From the NCBI GenBank assembly GCA_944382835.1, contig CALWNP010000001.1, positions 44,324 through 108,323 of the forward strand: DNA of 64,000 nucleotides, read 5' to 3'. Source of the DNA: an uncultured Gemmiger sp. (GTDB lineage Bacteria > Bacillota > Clostridia > Oscillospirales > Ruminococcaceae). The position numbers and the translations under genes are program-made. The notes under the pieces were generated by a model. The model searched no databases, had not been told where the DNA came from, and worked only from the letters and a program-made list of their open reading frames with translations. Shown piece by piece: positions 25,395 through 34,253 of this stretch. Positions within the stretch are counted from its first letter, which is position 1. Each line of letters starts with the position of its first letter.

Positions 25395-26999
25395 TCAAAA
25401 AGCGGAAAACCCGCAGGCCTGCCGCATGGCGGCGTCACTCTCAAAGCCGTAAATTTTATGGTCCTCGTCCTCATAGATCAGCGCCGACTCCGGCATGGCG
25501 TCGGCCAGACCCTGGGTGGTGGGCTGCCGCTCCCCCCAGGCCTCCCACTTGGAAATGACAAAAAAGACCTTGCCCTGGGGCGGCTGTTCCAGATGCGCCT
25601 TCTCCTGCAGCCAGGCCCGCAGCTCGGGCACCGTGTTCTGGGCCAGGGTCCAGACCTGGATGCTGCCGTTGGAGAGTTCAGTCATCACGTTGCCGTCCCA
25701 GAAGGAGGCATAGCCCTGGGTGTAGCCGTTTTCCACCAGGAACCGGGTGGTGGCCAGGTTGGGGTTGGTCTCCCCCGCCGCCTGGGCATAGGCCAGCCCG
25801 CCCCGCAGCGTCAGCGCCAGCAACAGGGCGCCGCAGACCAGCACGCTCCGCCCCCGGGGGGCCAGGTCCATCCGCCAGATTTCCAGCAGCGGGATAGCCA
25901 GTACCGTCAGAGGCAGCAGATACCGCTCGGAGTAACCGCTGTTGGTGAAGGCGTAGAGAAAGACAAAGCAGCCCCCCGCGGCCAGGTACAGCGCCCCCAC
26001 CAGCCGGTGCTCCGGCCGGATGTCCCGCGCCGTCACCAGCCGCACCGAAACCCAGACGCTGGCCGCCGCAAAGCCCAGGGCCAGCAGGTTGAAGAGGGTG
26101 CGCAGGGAAAAGACCGAACCCTGCTCCCACCCGAAGGCCGCCAGCCAGGCGGCCAGCAGGTCCTGGATGCGGGTCAGGCTCAGGCTGCTGTATGCCAGAT
26201 ACCCCTGGGTTTCAAAGAGATAGGTCTTGCTCAGCACTAGGGCGTTGACCAGGTAGCCCAGCCCGGCGCAGAGATCCGCCGCCAGGGCAAAAACGGTGGC
26301 GGGGCCGTAGGGGCTTGTCATGGCCAGGGCCAGGGTGCGGCTGCCCCGGCGGTCCCGGGGGCAGTAGAGCCAGGCCAGCCCTCCGGCGGCCAGGGTGAAG
26401 GGCAGATAGAGGACAAAGAGCTGGCGCGGGCCGCCCAGCCCCGCCCCAAAGGCCACCAGGCAGAGCAGCACCACCGCGGCCACCTGGGACGGGCCGCGCC
26501 GGCGCAGGGCCCAGAACACACAGCCCAGGCTGAAAAAGCTGATGGCAATGTGGGGGATGTAATACAGCCCCGCCAGCACATACTGGCGATAGAGAGGCCC
26601 CAGGGGGAGCAGCAACAACACCGCCCCCAGCAGACCGCCCAGCCGCAGCCCCGCCCGCCGGGCGAAGAAAAACCAGGCAGCCAGGTAGAGCAGCATGAGG
26701 ATCAGGCTGCCCAGCACCCGCACCAAATGCCAGTTGTCCAGCAGCCGGAACAGCGGCGCCATGACCAGCTGGGTGTTGAGCACCCGCAGCTCGGTGGAGT
26801 AGCACCAGTCGGTGCTCAGGGGGGAGAAGCCGGGGCTGTGGGCCAACAGATGGGCCAGCACCTGCTCCGAGGCCATATCCGCGTCCAGCTGGTTGGGCAT
26901 CCAGAGCGCCCAGTAGGCAATCAGCGCCCCAAAGGCCGCCGCAAACCAGAGTGCCAGCACCGGAATGCCCACCCCTATCCTTTGTTTTTGCCGCAACAC
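25395..26999 (-). CDS. Polytopic membrane protein, GT-C-like
   Basis: A 534-residue protein with about eleven to twelve hydrophobic helices and a soluble C-terminal domain (about 395-534) after the last helix. The first extracytoplasmic loop has acidic residues (QLDADMASEQ) and the motif FSPLSTDWCYSTEL, a position where GT-C glycosyltransferases carry catalytic acids. No specific family is recognised; an integral-membrane glycosyltransferase is a guess. Start is GTG at 26999 behind GGGGAGG. It is a single-gene transcript. Alternative: a transporter-like DUF protein. Confidence 0.55.
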   Translation of the reverse strand: MLRQKQRIGVGIPVLALWFAAAFGALIAYWALWMPNQLDADMASEQVLAHLLAHSPGFSPLSTDWCYSTELRVLNTQLVMAPLFRLLDNWHLVRVLGSLILMLLYLAAWFFFARRAGLRLGGLLGAVLLLLPLGPLYRQYVLAGLYYIPHIAISFFSLGCVFWALRRRGPSQVAAVVLLCLVAFGAGLGGPRQLFVLYLPFTLAAGGLAWLYCPRDRRGSRTLALAMTSPYGPATVFALAADLCAGLGYLVNALVLSKTYLFETQGYLAYSSLSLTRIQDLLAAWLAAFGWEQGSVFSLRTLFNLLALGFAAASVWVSVRLVTARDIRPEHRLVGALYLAAGGCFVFLYAFTNSGYSERYLLPLTVLAIPLLEIWRMDLAPRGRSVLVCGALLLALTLRGGLAYAQAAGETNPNLATTRFLVENGYTQGYASFWDGNVMTELSNGSIQVWTLAQNTVPELRAWLQEKAHLEQPPQGKVFFVISKWEAWGERQPTTQGLADAMPESALIYEDEDHKIYGFESDAAMRQACGFSAF

Positions 27000-27103
27000 C
27001 GCATTTCCTCCCCTGCCGTTTTGGTTTGATTATAGCGCATTTGGCCGCCGGGTTCAAGGCAAAGGGGCGCCCGACACAAGGCCGGACGCCCCTGGATGGT
27101 GGG

Positions 27104-30100
27104 TTATTCGGGTGCTTTCATGCTCTCCACCATCGAAATTTTTTTCAGTTTGCGGCCCATGACCAGGTTGACAATGGTACTGAACAACATGGTGAGCAGC
27201 GCCGCATAGACAAAGCTGATGGGATGGATTTGTCGGCCGAACATCACCGCATCCACCTCCACCGTGACGATGATGAACCGGTGCAGCCCGATGCCAGCCA
27301 CCAGCCCCACCAGGGTGCCGATGACGCTGAGGGCAATGCTCTCCCGATTGACGTAGGCATCCACCTCCCGGTCATAGAAGCCCAGCACCTTGATGGTGGC
27401 GATCTCCTTGACCCGCTCGGCAATGTTGATGTTGGTCAGGTTGTAGAGCACCACAAAGGCCAGCCCGGCGGCGCAGATGATGATGAGCACCACCACCGCG
27501 TCGATGGCGTTGAGCATGTTGAGCACCATCGCCATATTGTCCTCGGTGAAGTTCAGACTGGCCACCTCGTCCATGGCCAGGAGGGTGGCGGAGACCCGGT
27601 CGTGCCCTTCCTGAGAAAGGTCGGACAGCTGGCTGAGGACGGTGTTCCACTCGGGATCGGTGCCAAAGCCCTGGCGGTAGGTCTCTGCGCTCATGTAAAT
27701 GTAATTATAGACATAGTGCTCGCAGACGCCGGCCACCGTGAACTGGGCCGCGTCTCCGTCGCTGTCGTAGAGGGTGACGGTGTCCCCCGCCTTGACCCCC
27801 ATCAGGGAGGCCAGCTTTTCGGTGAGGATGACCCCCTCCTCCCCCAGGGGGGTGGGTTTGCGGGAGATCCGCTCGTGGAGATCGGCAAAGTTGGCGAACT
27901 CGGTCACATCCTGGGGCACCATGAGATAGGTGTCCACCCGGTCCCCGTTGGCATCAAACTGGTCCACCTTTTCGGTGCAGGTGACCAGGGACGCCTTGAA
28001 GTCGTCGCTGTGGAAGAGGTAGTCATAAGCCTCGCCGCTTTCCAGATCCTCCGGCTTGGTCACTGCCGTCATCAGGTCGTAGTGGTAGATTTCCTCATAC
28101 TGTTTGGTGATGATGGCGTTGAGGGAGTCCGAGATGCCGAAACCGGTGACCAGCAGCGCGGTGCAGCCGGCCACCCCCAGCACCGTCATCCAGAACCGCT
28201 TTTTGTAGCGAAGCAGGTTGCGGCAGGTGACCTTGTAGCTGAAGGGCAGCCGCCGCCAGAGGAAGCCGATCCGCTCCAGCAGAATCCGCTTGCCCGCCTT
28301 GGGGGCCCGGGGCCGCATGAGCTCGGCGGGGTTTTCCCGCAGGGTGGCCCGGCAGGAGAACCAGGTCACCGCCAGGGCACAGGCGGTCAGCGAACCGCCG
28401 GCCAGCAGGGCATAGTTCCAGTGCCAGACAGGGTAGAGCTTGGGCATGTAGTACATCATGGCGTAGGCCGACCAGATGACCCGTGGGAAGACGCTGAACC
28501 CGATGACCAGCCCCACCACCGCGCCGGCCAGCGCCGCGGTGAGGGCGTAGAGGATGTATTTCTGCATGATGGCGCCCTGGGTGTAGCCCAGCGCCTTCAT
28601 GGTGCCGATCTGCAGCCGTTCCTCTTCCACCATCCGGCTCATGGTGGTGGAGACCACCAGCGCCGCCACCAGGAAGAAGAAGACCGGGAACACGGTGGTC
28701 AGGGCAGACAGCTTGAGCATATTACTCTCAAAGGAGTTGAAGCTGACGTTGTCGCCCCGGTCCCAGACATACCATTCCGGCTGCTCGATGTCGGCAACCT
28801 CCTGCTCGGCTTCCTGGATCTCGGCCCGGGCATCAGCGAGCTCCTGCTCCGCCTCCGCCTTGGCGTCGGCATATTCAATCTCGCCGTCGGCCAGCTCCTG
28901 CTTCTTCTCGGCGATGGTCTGCCGGGCGTCGTCCAGCTCCTGGGCCGCATCGGCCAGTTCCTGCCGGGCATCGGCGATCTGCTGCTGGGCGTCGGCCAGC
29001 TCGATCTGCTTGTCGGTGAGCTGGGCAAAGCCGTCATCCAGCTGTCGTTTGCCGTCGGTCAGGGTGCGTTTGGCGGCGTAGAGTTCCTCCGCCCCGCTGT
29101 TGTACTGGGCCCAGCCCTCATCCAGCTGGCGCTTGGCGCTTTCCAGGGTGGGTTTGCTGGCCTCCAGCTGGGCACGGGCATCGGCCAGCTGGGCGGCGTT
29201 GGCATTGTACTCGGCCCAGCCGGCATCCAGCTGCGCCTTGCCCTCTTCCAGCTCGGGCAGTTTGGCCTCCAACTGGGCGCGGGAATCCGCCAGCAGGGCG
29301 GCGTTCTCCTCGTACTCGGCCCAGCCTTGGTCCAGCTGGTCCTTGCCCTCCGCCAGCTGCTGGCGGGCGGCCTCGATCTGGGCTTCCCCGTCGGTGAGCT
29401 GGGCGTCCAAAGCGGCCAGGCTCTCCGCCGAGAAGAGGGCGCGGGCCTCCTCCTCGGTCAACGTCTTGCCCTGCTGGGCATACTGGGCGATGATCCCCTG
29501 GATGCCCGTTTCCAGGTATCCCTTGGCCACCACAAGCTGCTGCATCCCGGCAAACAGTTGCTGGAACTGGTCGGGCAGCTCCGCCACCGGCAGCTGGGCC
29601 ATGGCGGTGATCAGCCCTTCCAGGTCCGACCGCTGCACCGCGGCGGGGTCCAGTGCCGCGAACCGGGCCAGCGCCAGAATGCAGTTTTGCATCTCCTCGC
29701 TGGGCTGGACGGCGGCGGATTCGGGGGTGCTGACAGCCGGATAGAGGCTTTGCAGCAGATAGTAAAGGGTACCCGCCGAGGTCTGGGCGGTGGCTACCTG
29801 GTCAGCGCTGAGGGTTTCGGGCAGAATGGCCTGGAGATACCCGGCGATGGCTGCCGGCATCCCGGCCCCGTCCACCGGCTGGCTTTCCGCCGGCTGGGAG
29901 GCAATCCAGCCAAACATCCGGTCCAGCCCTTCGCTGGTGGCGGTGAATCCGGCCTCGGTGCACTGCTGGGCCATCTGGTCAACGCCCTCGGTGTAGCTGG
30001 TGTTCAGTGCATTGAGCTGTTCAAGCTGGTTGTACTGGTCACGGGCGGTTTCCAGGGTGGCGGCCTGTTCTTCCAGCTGGGCGGCGCCGGCGTCATATTC

Positions 30101-31453
30101 CGCCTGCTTTTCCTCCAGCAGCGCCTTGCCCTGGACCAGCTCCTGCTCCCCGGCCTCGATCTGGGCCAGGCCCTGGTCGTAGGCCTGTTTGCCGGCGTCA
30201 TACTGGGCCTGGGCCTCATCCAGCTGTTCTTTGCCTGCGGCCAGCTGGGCTTCGCCGTCCTCAATCAGCGCCAGATTATCGTCGTAGGTCTTTTTGCCGG
30301 CGTCGTACTTGGCCTGGGCCTCGTCCAGCTGCCGCTTGCTGTCGCTCAGCTGGGCCTCGCCGTCCTGGACCTGGCGCATTCCTTCTTCGTAATCGGCCTG
30401 GGACTGGACCAGCTCGGCCATGGCGCTGTCCAGCGCCGTGATGCCGTCCCGGACCTTGGCCTCGTTTTCCTCCACCTGGGACAGCCCGTCCTGGTAGTCC
30501 GCCTCCCCGTCGGCCAGCTCCTGCTCGCCGTCGGCCAGCGCCTGGCGGCCGTCCTCAATCTCCTGGGCCGCATCCCCCAGTTCCTGGTTGGCCTCGGCCT
30601 CGGCGTCGTAGTATTCGGCCCAGGCGTCGTCGATCTCCTGCTGGGCCTCCGAGACAATCTCGGTATACCGGGCATCACACCGGCTGTCCTGGATCCCCTC
30701 CACTTCGTCCACCGTCCCGGCCACCAGGTCCTTGTAGGACTGGTCCAGGCTGGAAAGCTCGGCTGCGCCGTCCACCGTCAGGTAGATTTCGGTATAGCTC
30801 TCATAAGCGAAATCTTCGGGCAGGATATAAAAAACCAGGTCCACCGTGCCGCTGCCCACGCTGGCGGGTTCCCGCTCGTAGGAGAAATAATAGGCATTGT
30901 GAACCTTCCCCACCACCGTGTAGGTGGTGGAGTTCAATGTGGTATCCAGGTCTTCGTTGTCCTTGGTGGCGGTGAAGGTATCCCCGATGCCGAAGCCCCG
31001 GGTAATGCCGGTGGTGCTGTCCTCCACCACGCACTCGCCGGGCTGCTGGGGCCAGCGGCCCTCCACCAGGGTCAGATGGTTGATGACGTTCTCCCCTTCC
31101 AGGTTGCCCTGGGCATCGGTGGAGAGGCTGTGGGCCCGGCCCACCACCACATCGGTGTCCGAGGTCTGGACCAGCAGGTCCGCCGAGTAGCCCGGCTGGG
31201 CCTGCCTGACCCCCGGGACCTGTTCCAGGGCCTGAACGTCGGCATCGGTGAGGCCCATGGTGGAGACCACACGGATATCAAAGAGGTTGGCCTGGTCCAG
31301 GTAAACCTCCATGGAATCTTCCATATCCGGCGGCGAGGCCATCAGCCCCGCCAGGAACCCCACCCCCAGCGCCACAATGGAAAAAATGGCGACAAAGCGG
31401 TTGAAGGTACTGCGGAAGGTGCGCCGGATGTTTTTTTGGTAGCTGCGCGGCAT
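27104..31453 (-). CDS. Giant FtsX-type ABC permease with long extracytoplasmic coiled coil
   Basis: A 1449-residue permease. One helix near 18-40 is followed by an extracytoplasmic region of about 900 residues, then the FtsX core with three helices, a second FtsX/MacB-type repeat and a C-terminal helix. The large region is dominated by heptad-like Ala/Gln/Leu/Asp repeats (AQLADARAQLEASK and variants), predicted as two long coiled-coil arms around a globular part, as in YhgE/Pip-like proteins. The start overlaps the ATPase stop as TAATG. It should form a mechanotransmission or export complex with that ATPase; the substrate is unknown. Confidence 0.88.
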   Translation of the reverse strand: MPRSYQKNIRRTFRSTFNRFVAIFSIVALGVGFLAGLMASPPDMEDSMEVYLDQANLFDIRVVSTMGLTDADVQALEQVPGVRQAQPGYSADLLVQTSDTDVVVGRAHSLSTDAQGNLEGENVINHLTLVEGRWPQQPGECVVEDSTTGITRGFGIGDTFTATKDNEDLDTTLNSTTYTVVGKVHNAYYFSYEREPASVGSGTVDLVFYILPEDFAYESYTEIYLTVDGAAELSSLDQSYKDLVAGTVDEVEGIQDSRCDARYTEIVSEAQQEIDDAWAEYYDAEAEANQELGDAAQEIEDGRQALADGEQELADGEADYQDGLSQVEENEAKVRDGITALDSAMAELVQSQADYEEGMRQVQDGEAQLSDSKRQLDEAQAKYDAGKKTYDDNLALIEDGEAQLAAGKEQLDEAQAQYDAGKQAYDQGLAQIEAGEQELVQGKALLEEKQAEYDAGAAQLEEQAATLETARDQYNQLEQLNALNTSYTEGVDQMAQQCTEAGFTATSEGLDRMFGWIASQPAESQPVDGAGMPAAIAGYLQAILPETLSADQVATAQTSAGTLYYLLQSLYPAVSTPESAAVQPSEEMQNCILALARFAALDPAAVQRSDLEGLITAMAQLPVAELPDQFQQLFAGMQQLVVAKGYLETGIQGIIAQYAQQGKTLTEEEARALFSAESLAALDAQLTDGEAQIEAARQQLAEGKDQLDQGWAEYEENAALLADSRAQLEAKLPELEEGKAQLDAGWAEYNANAAQLADARAQLEASKPTLESAKRQLDEGWAQYNSGAEELYAAKRTLTDGKRQLDDGFAQLTDKQIELADAQQQIADARQELADAAQELDDARQTIAEKKQELADGEIEYADAKAEAEQELADARAEIQEAEQEVADIEQPEWYVWDRGDNVSFNSFESNMLKLSALTTVFPVFFFLVAALVVSTTMSRMVEEERLQIGTMKALGYTQGAIMQKYILYALTAALAGAVVGLVIGFSVFPRVIWSAYAMMYYMPKLYPVWHWNYALLAGGSLTACALAVTWFSCRATLRENPAELMRPRAPKAGKRILLERIGFLWRRLPFSYKVTCRNLLRYKKRFWMTVLGVAGCTALLVTGFGISDSLNAIITKQYEEIYHYDLMTAVTKPEDLESGEAYDYLFHSDDFKASLVTCTEKVDQFDANGDRVDTYLMVPQDVTEFANFADLHERISRKPTPLGEEGVILTEKLASLMGVKAGDTVTLYDSDGDAAQFTVAGVCEHYVYNYIYMSAETYRQGFGTDPEWNTVLSQLSDLSQEGHDRVSATLLAMDEVASLNFTEDNMAMVLNMLNAIDAVVVLIIICAAGLAFVVLYNLTNINIAERVKEIATIKVLGFYDREVDAYVNRESIALSVIGTLVGLVAGIGLHRFIIVTVEVDAVMFGRQIHPISFVYAALLTMLFSTIVNLVMGRKLKKISMVESMKAPE

Positions 31454-32166
31454 TACCACTCGATCCTTTCAACGGGTGTGGGGTTGGGATTGCAGGTCTG
31501 CTCCACCACACGGCCGCTGTTGATGCGGATGACCCGATCCGCCATGGCGGCCAGGGCGCTGTTGTGGGTGATTACAATGACGGTGCGTCCCTTCTGGCGG
31601 CAGGTATCCTGCAGCAGGGCCAGCACCTGTTTGCCGGTCTTGTAATCCAGCGCGCCGGTGGGCTCGTCGCAGAGCAGGATCTTGGGGTTTTTGGCCAGGG
31701 CCCGGGCGATGGCCACCCGCTGCTGCTCGCCGCCCGAAAGCTGGGCCGGGAAGTTGTTTTTCCGGTTGGCCAGCCCCACCTCGTCCAGCACCAGGTCGGC
31801 GTCCAGCGGCTCGCGGCAGATTTCGCTGGCCAGCTCCACGTTTTCCCGGGCGGTCAGGTTCTGCACCAGGTTGTAAAACTGGAAGACAAAGCCCACATCA
31901 TAGCGGCGGTATTCGGTGAGCCGCCGGGCGTTGAAATCGCTGACCCGTTCCCCGTCCAGCAGGATGGTGCCCTCGTCGCAGGTGTCCATCCCGCCCAGCA
32001 TGTTCAGCACGGTGGTTTTGCCCGCGCCGGAGGGGCCCAGGATGATGCAGAACTCCCCTTTCTCGATGGTGAAGGAGACGTGATCGGCGGCTGCAATGCG
32101 GGTTTCCCCCATCTGATAATATTTGCAGACATTGTCAAACTGAACAAAGGCAGAAGACTGTGCCAT
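31453..32166 (-). CDS. ABC transporter ATPase, MacB/LolD type
   Basis: A 237-residue ATPase: Walker [10 protein letters not shown], signature [15 protein letters not shown], Walker [13 protein letters not shown]. The pattern is that of MacB/LolD/FtsE ATPases that drive FtsX-type permeases. It is coupled by TAATG to the giant permease. Start ATG 32166 follows GAGG. Confidence 0.92.
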   Translation of the reverse strand: MAQSSAFVQFDNVCKYYQMGETRIAAADHVSFTIEKGEFCIILGPSGAGKTTVLNMLGGMDTCDEGTILLDGERVSDFNARRLTEYRRYDVGFVFQFYNLVQNLTARENVELASEICREPLDADLVLDEVGLANRKNNFPAQLSGGEQQRVAIARALAKNPKILLCDEPTGALDYKTGKQVLALLQDTCRQKGRTVIVITHNSALAAMADRVIRINSGRVVEQTCNPNPTPVERIEW

Positions 32167-32220
32167 AATCCATATCCTCGTTGCCAAAAAATGGCATTGA
32201 TCATGTAACCAACAAATACT

Positions 32221-32241
32221 ATTCTCATTATAACAGAGAAT
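32221..32241 (-). promoter_or_regulatory. -10 box inside an inverted repeat, ATPase-FtsX operon
   Basis: TATAAT on the - strand (32232-32227) lies inside ATTCTC (32221-32226) ... GAGAAT (32236-32241), an inverted repeat that could be an operator. The -35 is weak, consistent with a regulated promoter. Confidence 0.5.
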
Positions 32242-32320
32242 CTATGGAAATTGTGTACGATTTCTTTCTATTTCATGATATTTTTATTTTTTCACTCTTT
32301 TTCCGCCGGGCTTGCGGGCA

Positions 32321-32338
32321 GCAAAAAGGCGGAGCGCC
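32321..32338 (-). terminator. Short hairpin after the PBP C-terminal part
   Basis: On the - strand GGCG-CTC-CGCC is followed by TTTTT. It is short but well placed to end the PBP transcript. Confidence 0.45.
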
Positions 32339-32394
32339 CTTGCCCGGCATTGCCGCTGCAAAGGCGCCCCGCAGGCGCAAGATGATTCTGTTGT

Positions 32395-33124
32395 TCACTC
32401 GTCGGCGGCGGCATCATAGCTGCCGGTGGTGTCCAGCACGATGGTGGAGCCCCGCCGCACCTGGGTGCCGGCCTGGGGATACTGGCTGGTCACCCGTTCC
32501 TCGGTGCCGTTGATCTGCACCGTCAGCTCGAACTCTGCCATCTTCTGTTTGGCGGCGGTGGCCCGCCAGCCGGTCACATCGGGGACGGTGGCAAAGTATT
32601 TTTCCTGTTCCTCAGGGGTGTACTGGGGCTGGATGCCCAGATAGGGCAGGCTTTTTTCCAGCACCTCGGCACAGACCGGCGCCGAGAGGGAGCCGCCGCT
32701 GGTGGTCCAGCTGTGGGGCTCATCCAGGCAGACCAGCACCGCCAGCTTGGGGTCCTCGATGGGGGCCACCGCCACAAAGCTGGCGATCCGGGCACTGGGG
32801 TCCTCGCTGTCCAGCTTCTGGCTGGTGCCGGACTTGCCCCCCACCCGGTATCCCGGCACCGAGGCATTTTTGCCGGTGCCGGTCTGGACGACCCCCTCCA
32901 TCAGCTCCCGCATCACCGCCGAGGTCTCCTCCGAGATCACCCGGCGCTTGACGGTGGGCTGGATTTCCCTGACCAGCTGGCCATCCGCATCGGTGATTTT
33001 GCTGACCAGATAGGGCTGCATCAGGTTGCCCCCGTTGACCACCGCCGCCACCGCGGTGATCATCTGCAGATAGCTGACCTTGCTGCTCTGGCCGAAGGAG
33101 CAGCTGGCCAGTTCCACCGGGCCC
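32395..33124 (-). pseudogene. C-terminal part of a split class B penicillin-binding protein (with PASTA)
   Basis: About 243 codons of a PBP2x/SpoVD-type transpeptidase. It starts abruptly at GPVELASCSFGQSSKVSYLQ, continues through GGKSGTSQK (the KTG-box equivalent) and ends with one PASTA domain (VPDVTGWRATAAKQKM ... TSQYPQAGTQV). The region before residue GPV is foreign: the frame continues into element DNA. The missing N-terminal part lies on the same strand at 58318-59658. Joined at the shared GGG (minus strand) the two give one open frame of 680 residues. Alone it lacks SxxK and SxN and cannot act. Confidence 0.92.
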
Positions 33125-33148
33125 GGCCGGTGCATTGTTTTGGACCAT
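33111..33148. other. Left attachment site of the element (attR/attL half-sites)
   Basis: The outer arm is PBP coding sequence (33111-33121). The core CCC is at 33122-33124 (GGG on the minus strand). The inner arm GCCGGTGCATTGTTTTGGAC continues to CAT at 33148. That 23-bp inner arm is the inverted counterpart of the arm at 58320-58342, with 20 of 23 bases matching. Confidence 0.85.
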
Positions 33149-33201
33149 GGCAACCTACACGAACAATGCGGGAGGTGATTTCCGCAGGACATCAATCCGT
33201 G

Positions 33202-33408
33202 TTACATGCGGAATAGGATGCTTCTCATTCGACTCATTGTATTATTGTAAAATGCTCTGTATCTTGTCGACGACAGCACTGTAACCATCAAAACTGCTGC
33301 CGGAACTGACAATACCAAATACACCACATCTGGCATTGGCCTCATAAAAGCAATTTTACTGTTTCCTGCCAGTTTTTCTATTTTGTACGAACACAAGCCC
33401 TCTGCCAT
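33202..33408 (-). CDS. Small ORF at the left end, one hydrophobic segment
   Basis: A 68-codon frame whose ATG overlaps the SDR stop as TGATG. It has a basic/neutral N-terminus and one hydrophobic stretch (PMPDVVYLVLSVPAAVLMVTVL), then a basic tail. No family is recognised. It may be a real small membrane protein ending the capsule operon or a remnant truncated by the element end, which is only 54 bp further on. Confidence 0.35.
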   Translation of the reverse strand: MAEGLCSYKIEKLAGNSKIAFMRPMPDVVYLVLSVPAAVLMVTVLSSTRYRAFYNNTMSRMRSILFRM

Positions 33409-34247
33409 CAGTAATCAACATCATCAAAGGTTAAAACCCCTGCTCCCCCGCTGAGGCTGATGATTTCACCAACCAGCATTCGCCCGCAGCTGGAAACCAT
33501 ATATTTTGCCAACTCGGCTACTTCTTCCACCGTTGCCATGCGGCCGGACGGATTTCTTGCCCAGGAAAGGTCTTCATTGGATGCCGACAACATTCCTGTG
33601 GCTGTCGGTCCGGGAGCAATTCCATTCACCACAATTCCATACCGAATCAAGCTTTTGGCCATTCCCAATGTCAACCCCCGCAACCCCCATTTGGAGATTC
33701 TGTATGCCGTATCAGCAGGCCGGAACGAACCTGTAGAAGCAATGTTTAGAATATTGCCTTTGATGGAATTTTCTTTCATGTAATTGGCAATGGTCTGGGA
33801 CAGGAACAGAGTTCCCTTCAGGTTGGTATCCAGCACACGGTCATACATTTCCTCCGAAATCGTGCCAAATTTTTCAGAGGAATTGGTGCCGGCCGAATTG
33901 ATAAGGATATCAATTCTAGGTTTTTGCTCCGAGAGGAATTTCTGCAGGACACCCTCCATTTCAGGTATATTTGCCACATCAAATGCCAACCCGGACACCG
34001 CACCAAAACTGCTAAGCTCCCGAATTGCAGCGTTCAGTTTTTCGGGATTGCGTCCACAGACAATCACAGTGGCTCCCGATTTCAGAAAGGTTTTTGATAT
34101 TTCCAAGCCGATTCCGCTTGTTCCCCCACTGATCAGTGCTGTCTTGCCCTGTAAAGTCTGATCTTTTGCAATTTCAATGACCACCGGAACGGTTTTCGGT
34201 TGGGGGGAAATTTTCTTGATCAACTTTTTGATGATTTTCCGGACCAC
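33408..34247 (-). CDS. SDR-family oxidoreductase of the capsule operon
   Basis: A 279-residue short-chain dehydrogenase. After a basic N-terminal helix (about 1-25) come the cofactor motif GGTSGIG (41-47), the NSAG motif, the catalytic Ser in NIASTGS and YRISK. The substrate is not visible. It lies 6 bp after the ThDP enzyme gene, start GTG behind AGAAGGTGA, so the two probably act in sequence, for instance making a modified sugar or acyl donor for the polysaccharide. Last clear enzyme of the operon. Confidence 0.85.
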   Translation of the reverse strand: MVRKIIKKLIKKISPQPKTVPVVIEIAKDQTLQGKTALISGGTSGIGLEISKTFLKSGATVIVCGRNPEKLNAAIRELSSFGAVSGLAFDVANIPEMEGVLQKFLSEQKPRIDILINSAGTNSSEKFGTISEEMYDRVLDTNLKGTLFLSQTIANYMKENSIKGNILNIASTGSFRPADTAYRISKWGLRGLTLGMAKSLIRYGIVVNGIAPGPTATGMLSASNEDLSWARNPSGRMATVEEVAELAKYMVSSCGRMLVGEIISLSGGAGVLTFDDVDY

Positions 34248-34253
34248 TCAGCT

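Noticed and set aside
26951-31645. A 1564-codon + strand frame opposite the FtsX gene.
   Set aside because: It is the reverse reading of low-complexity coiled-coil codons, without a start signal, and covers two convergent gene ends.
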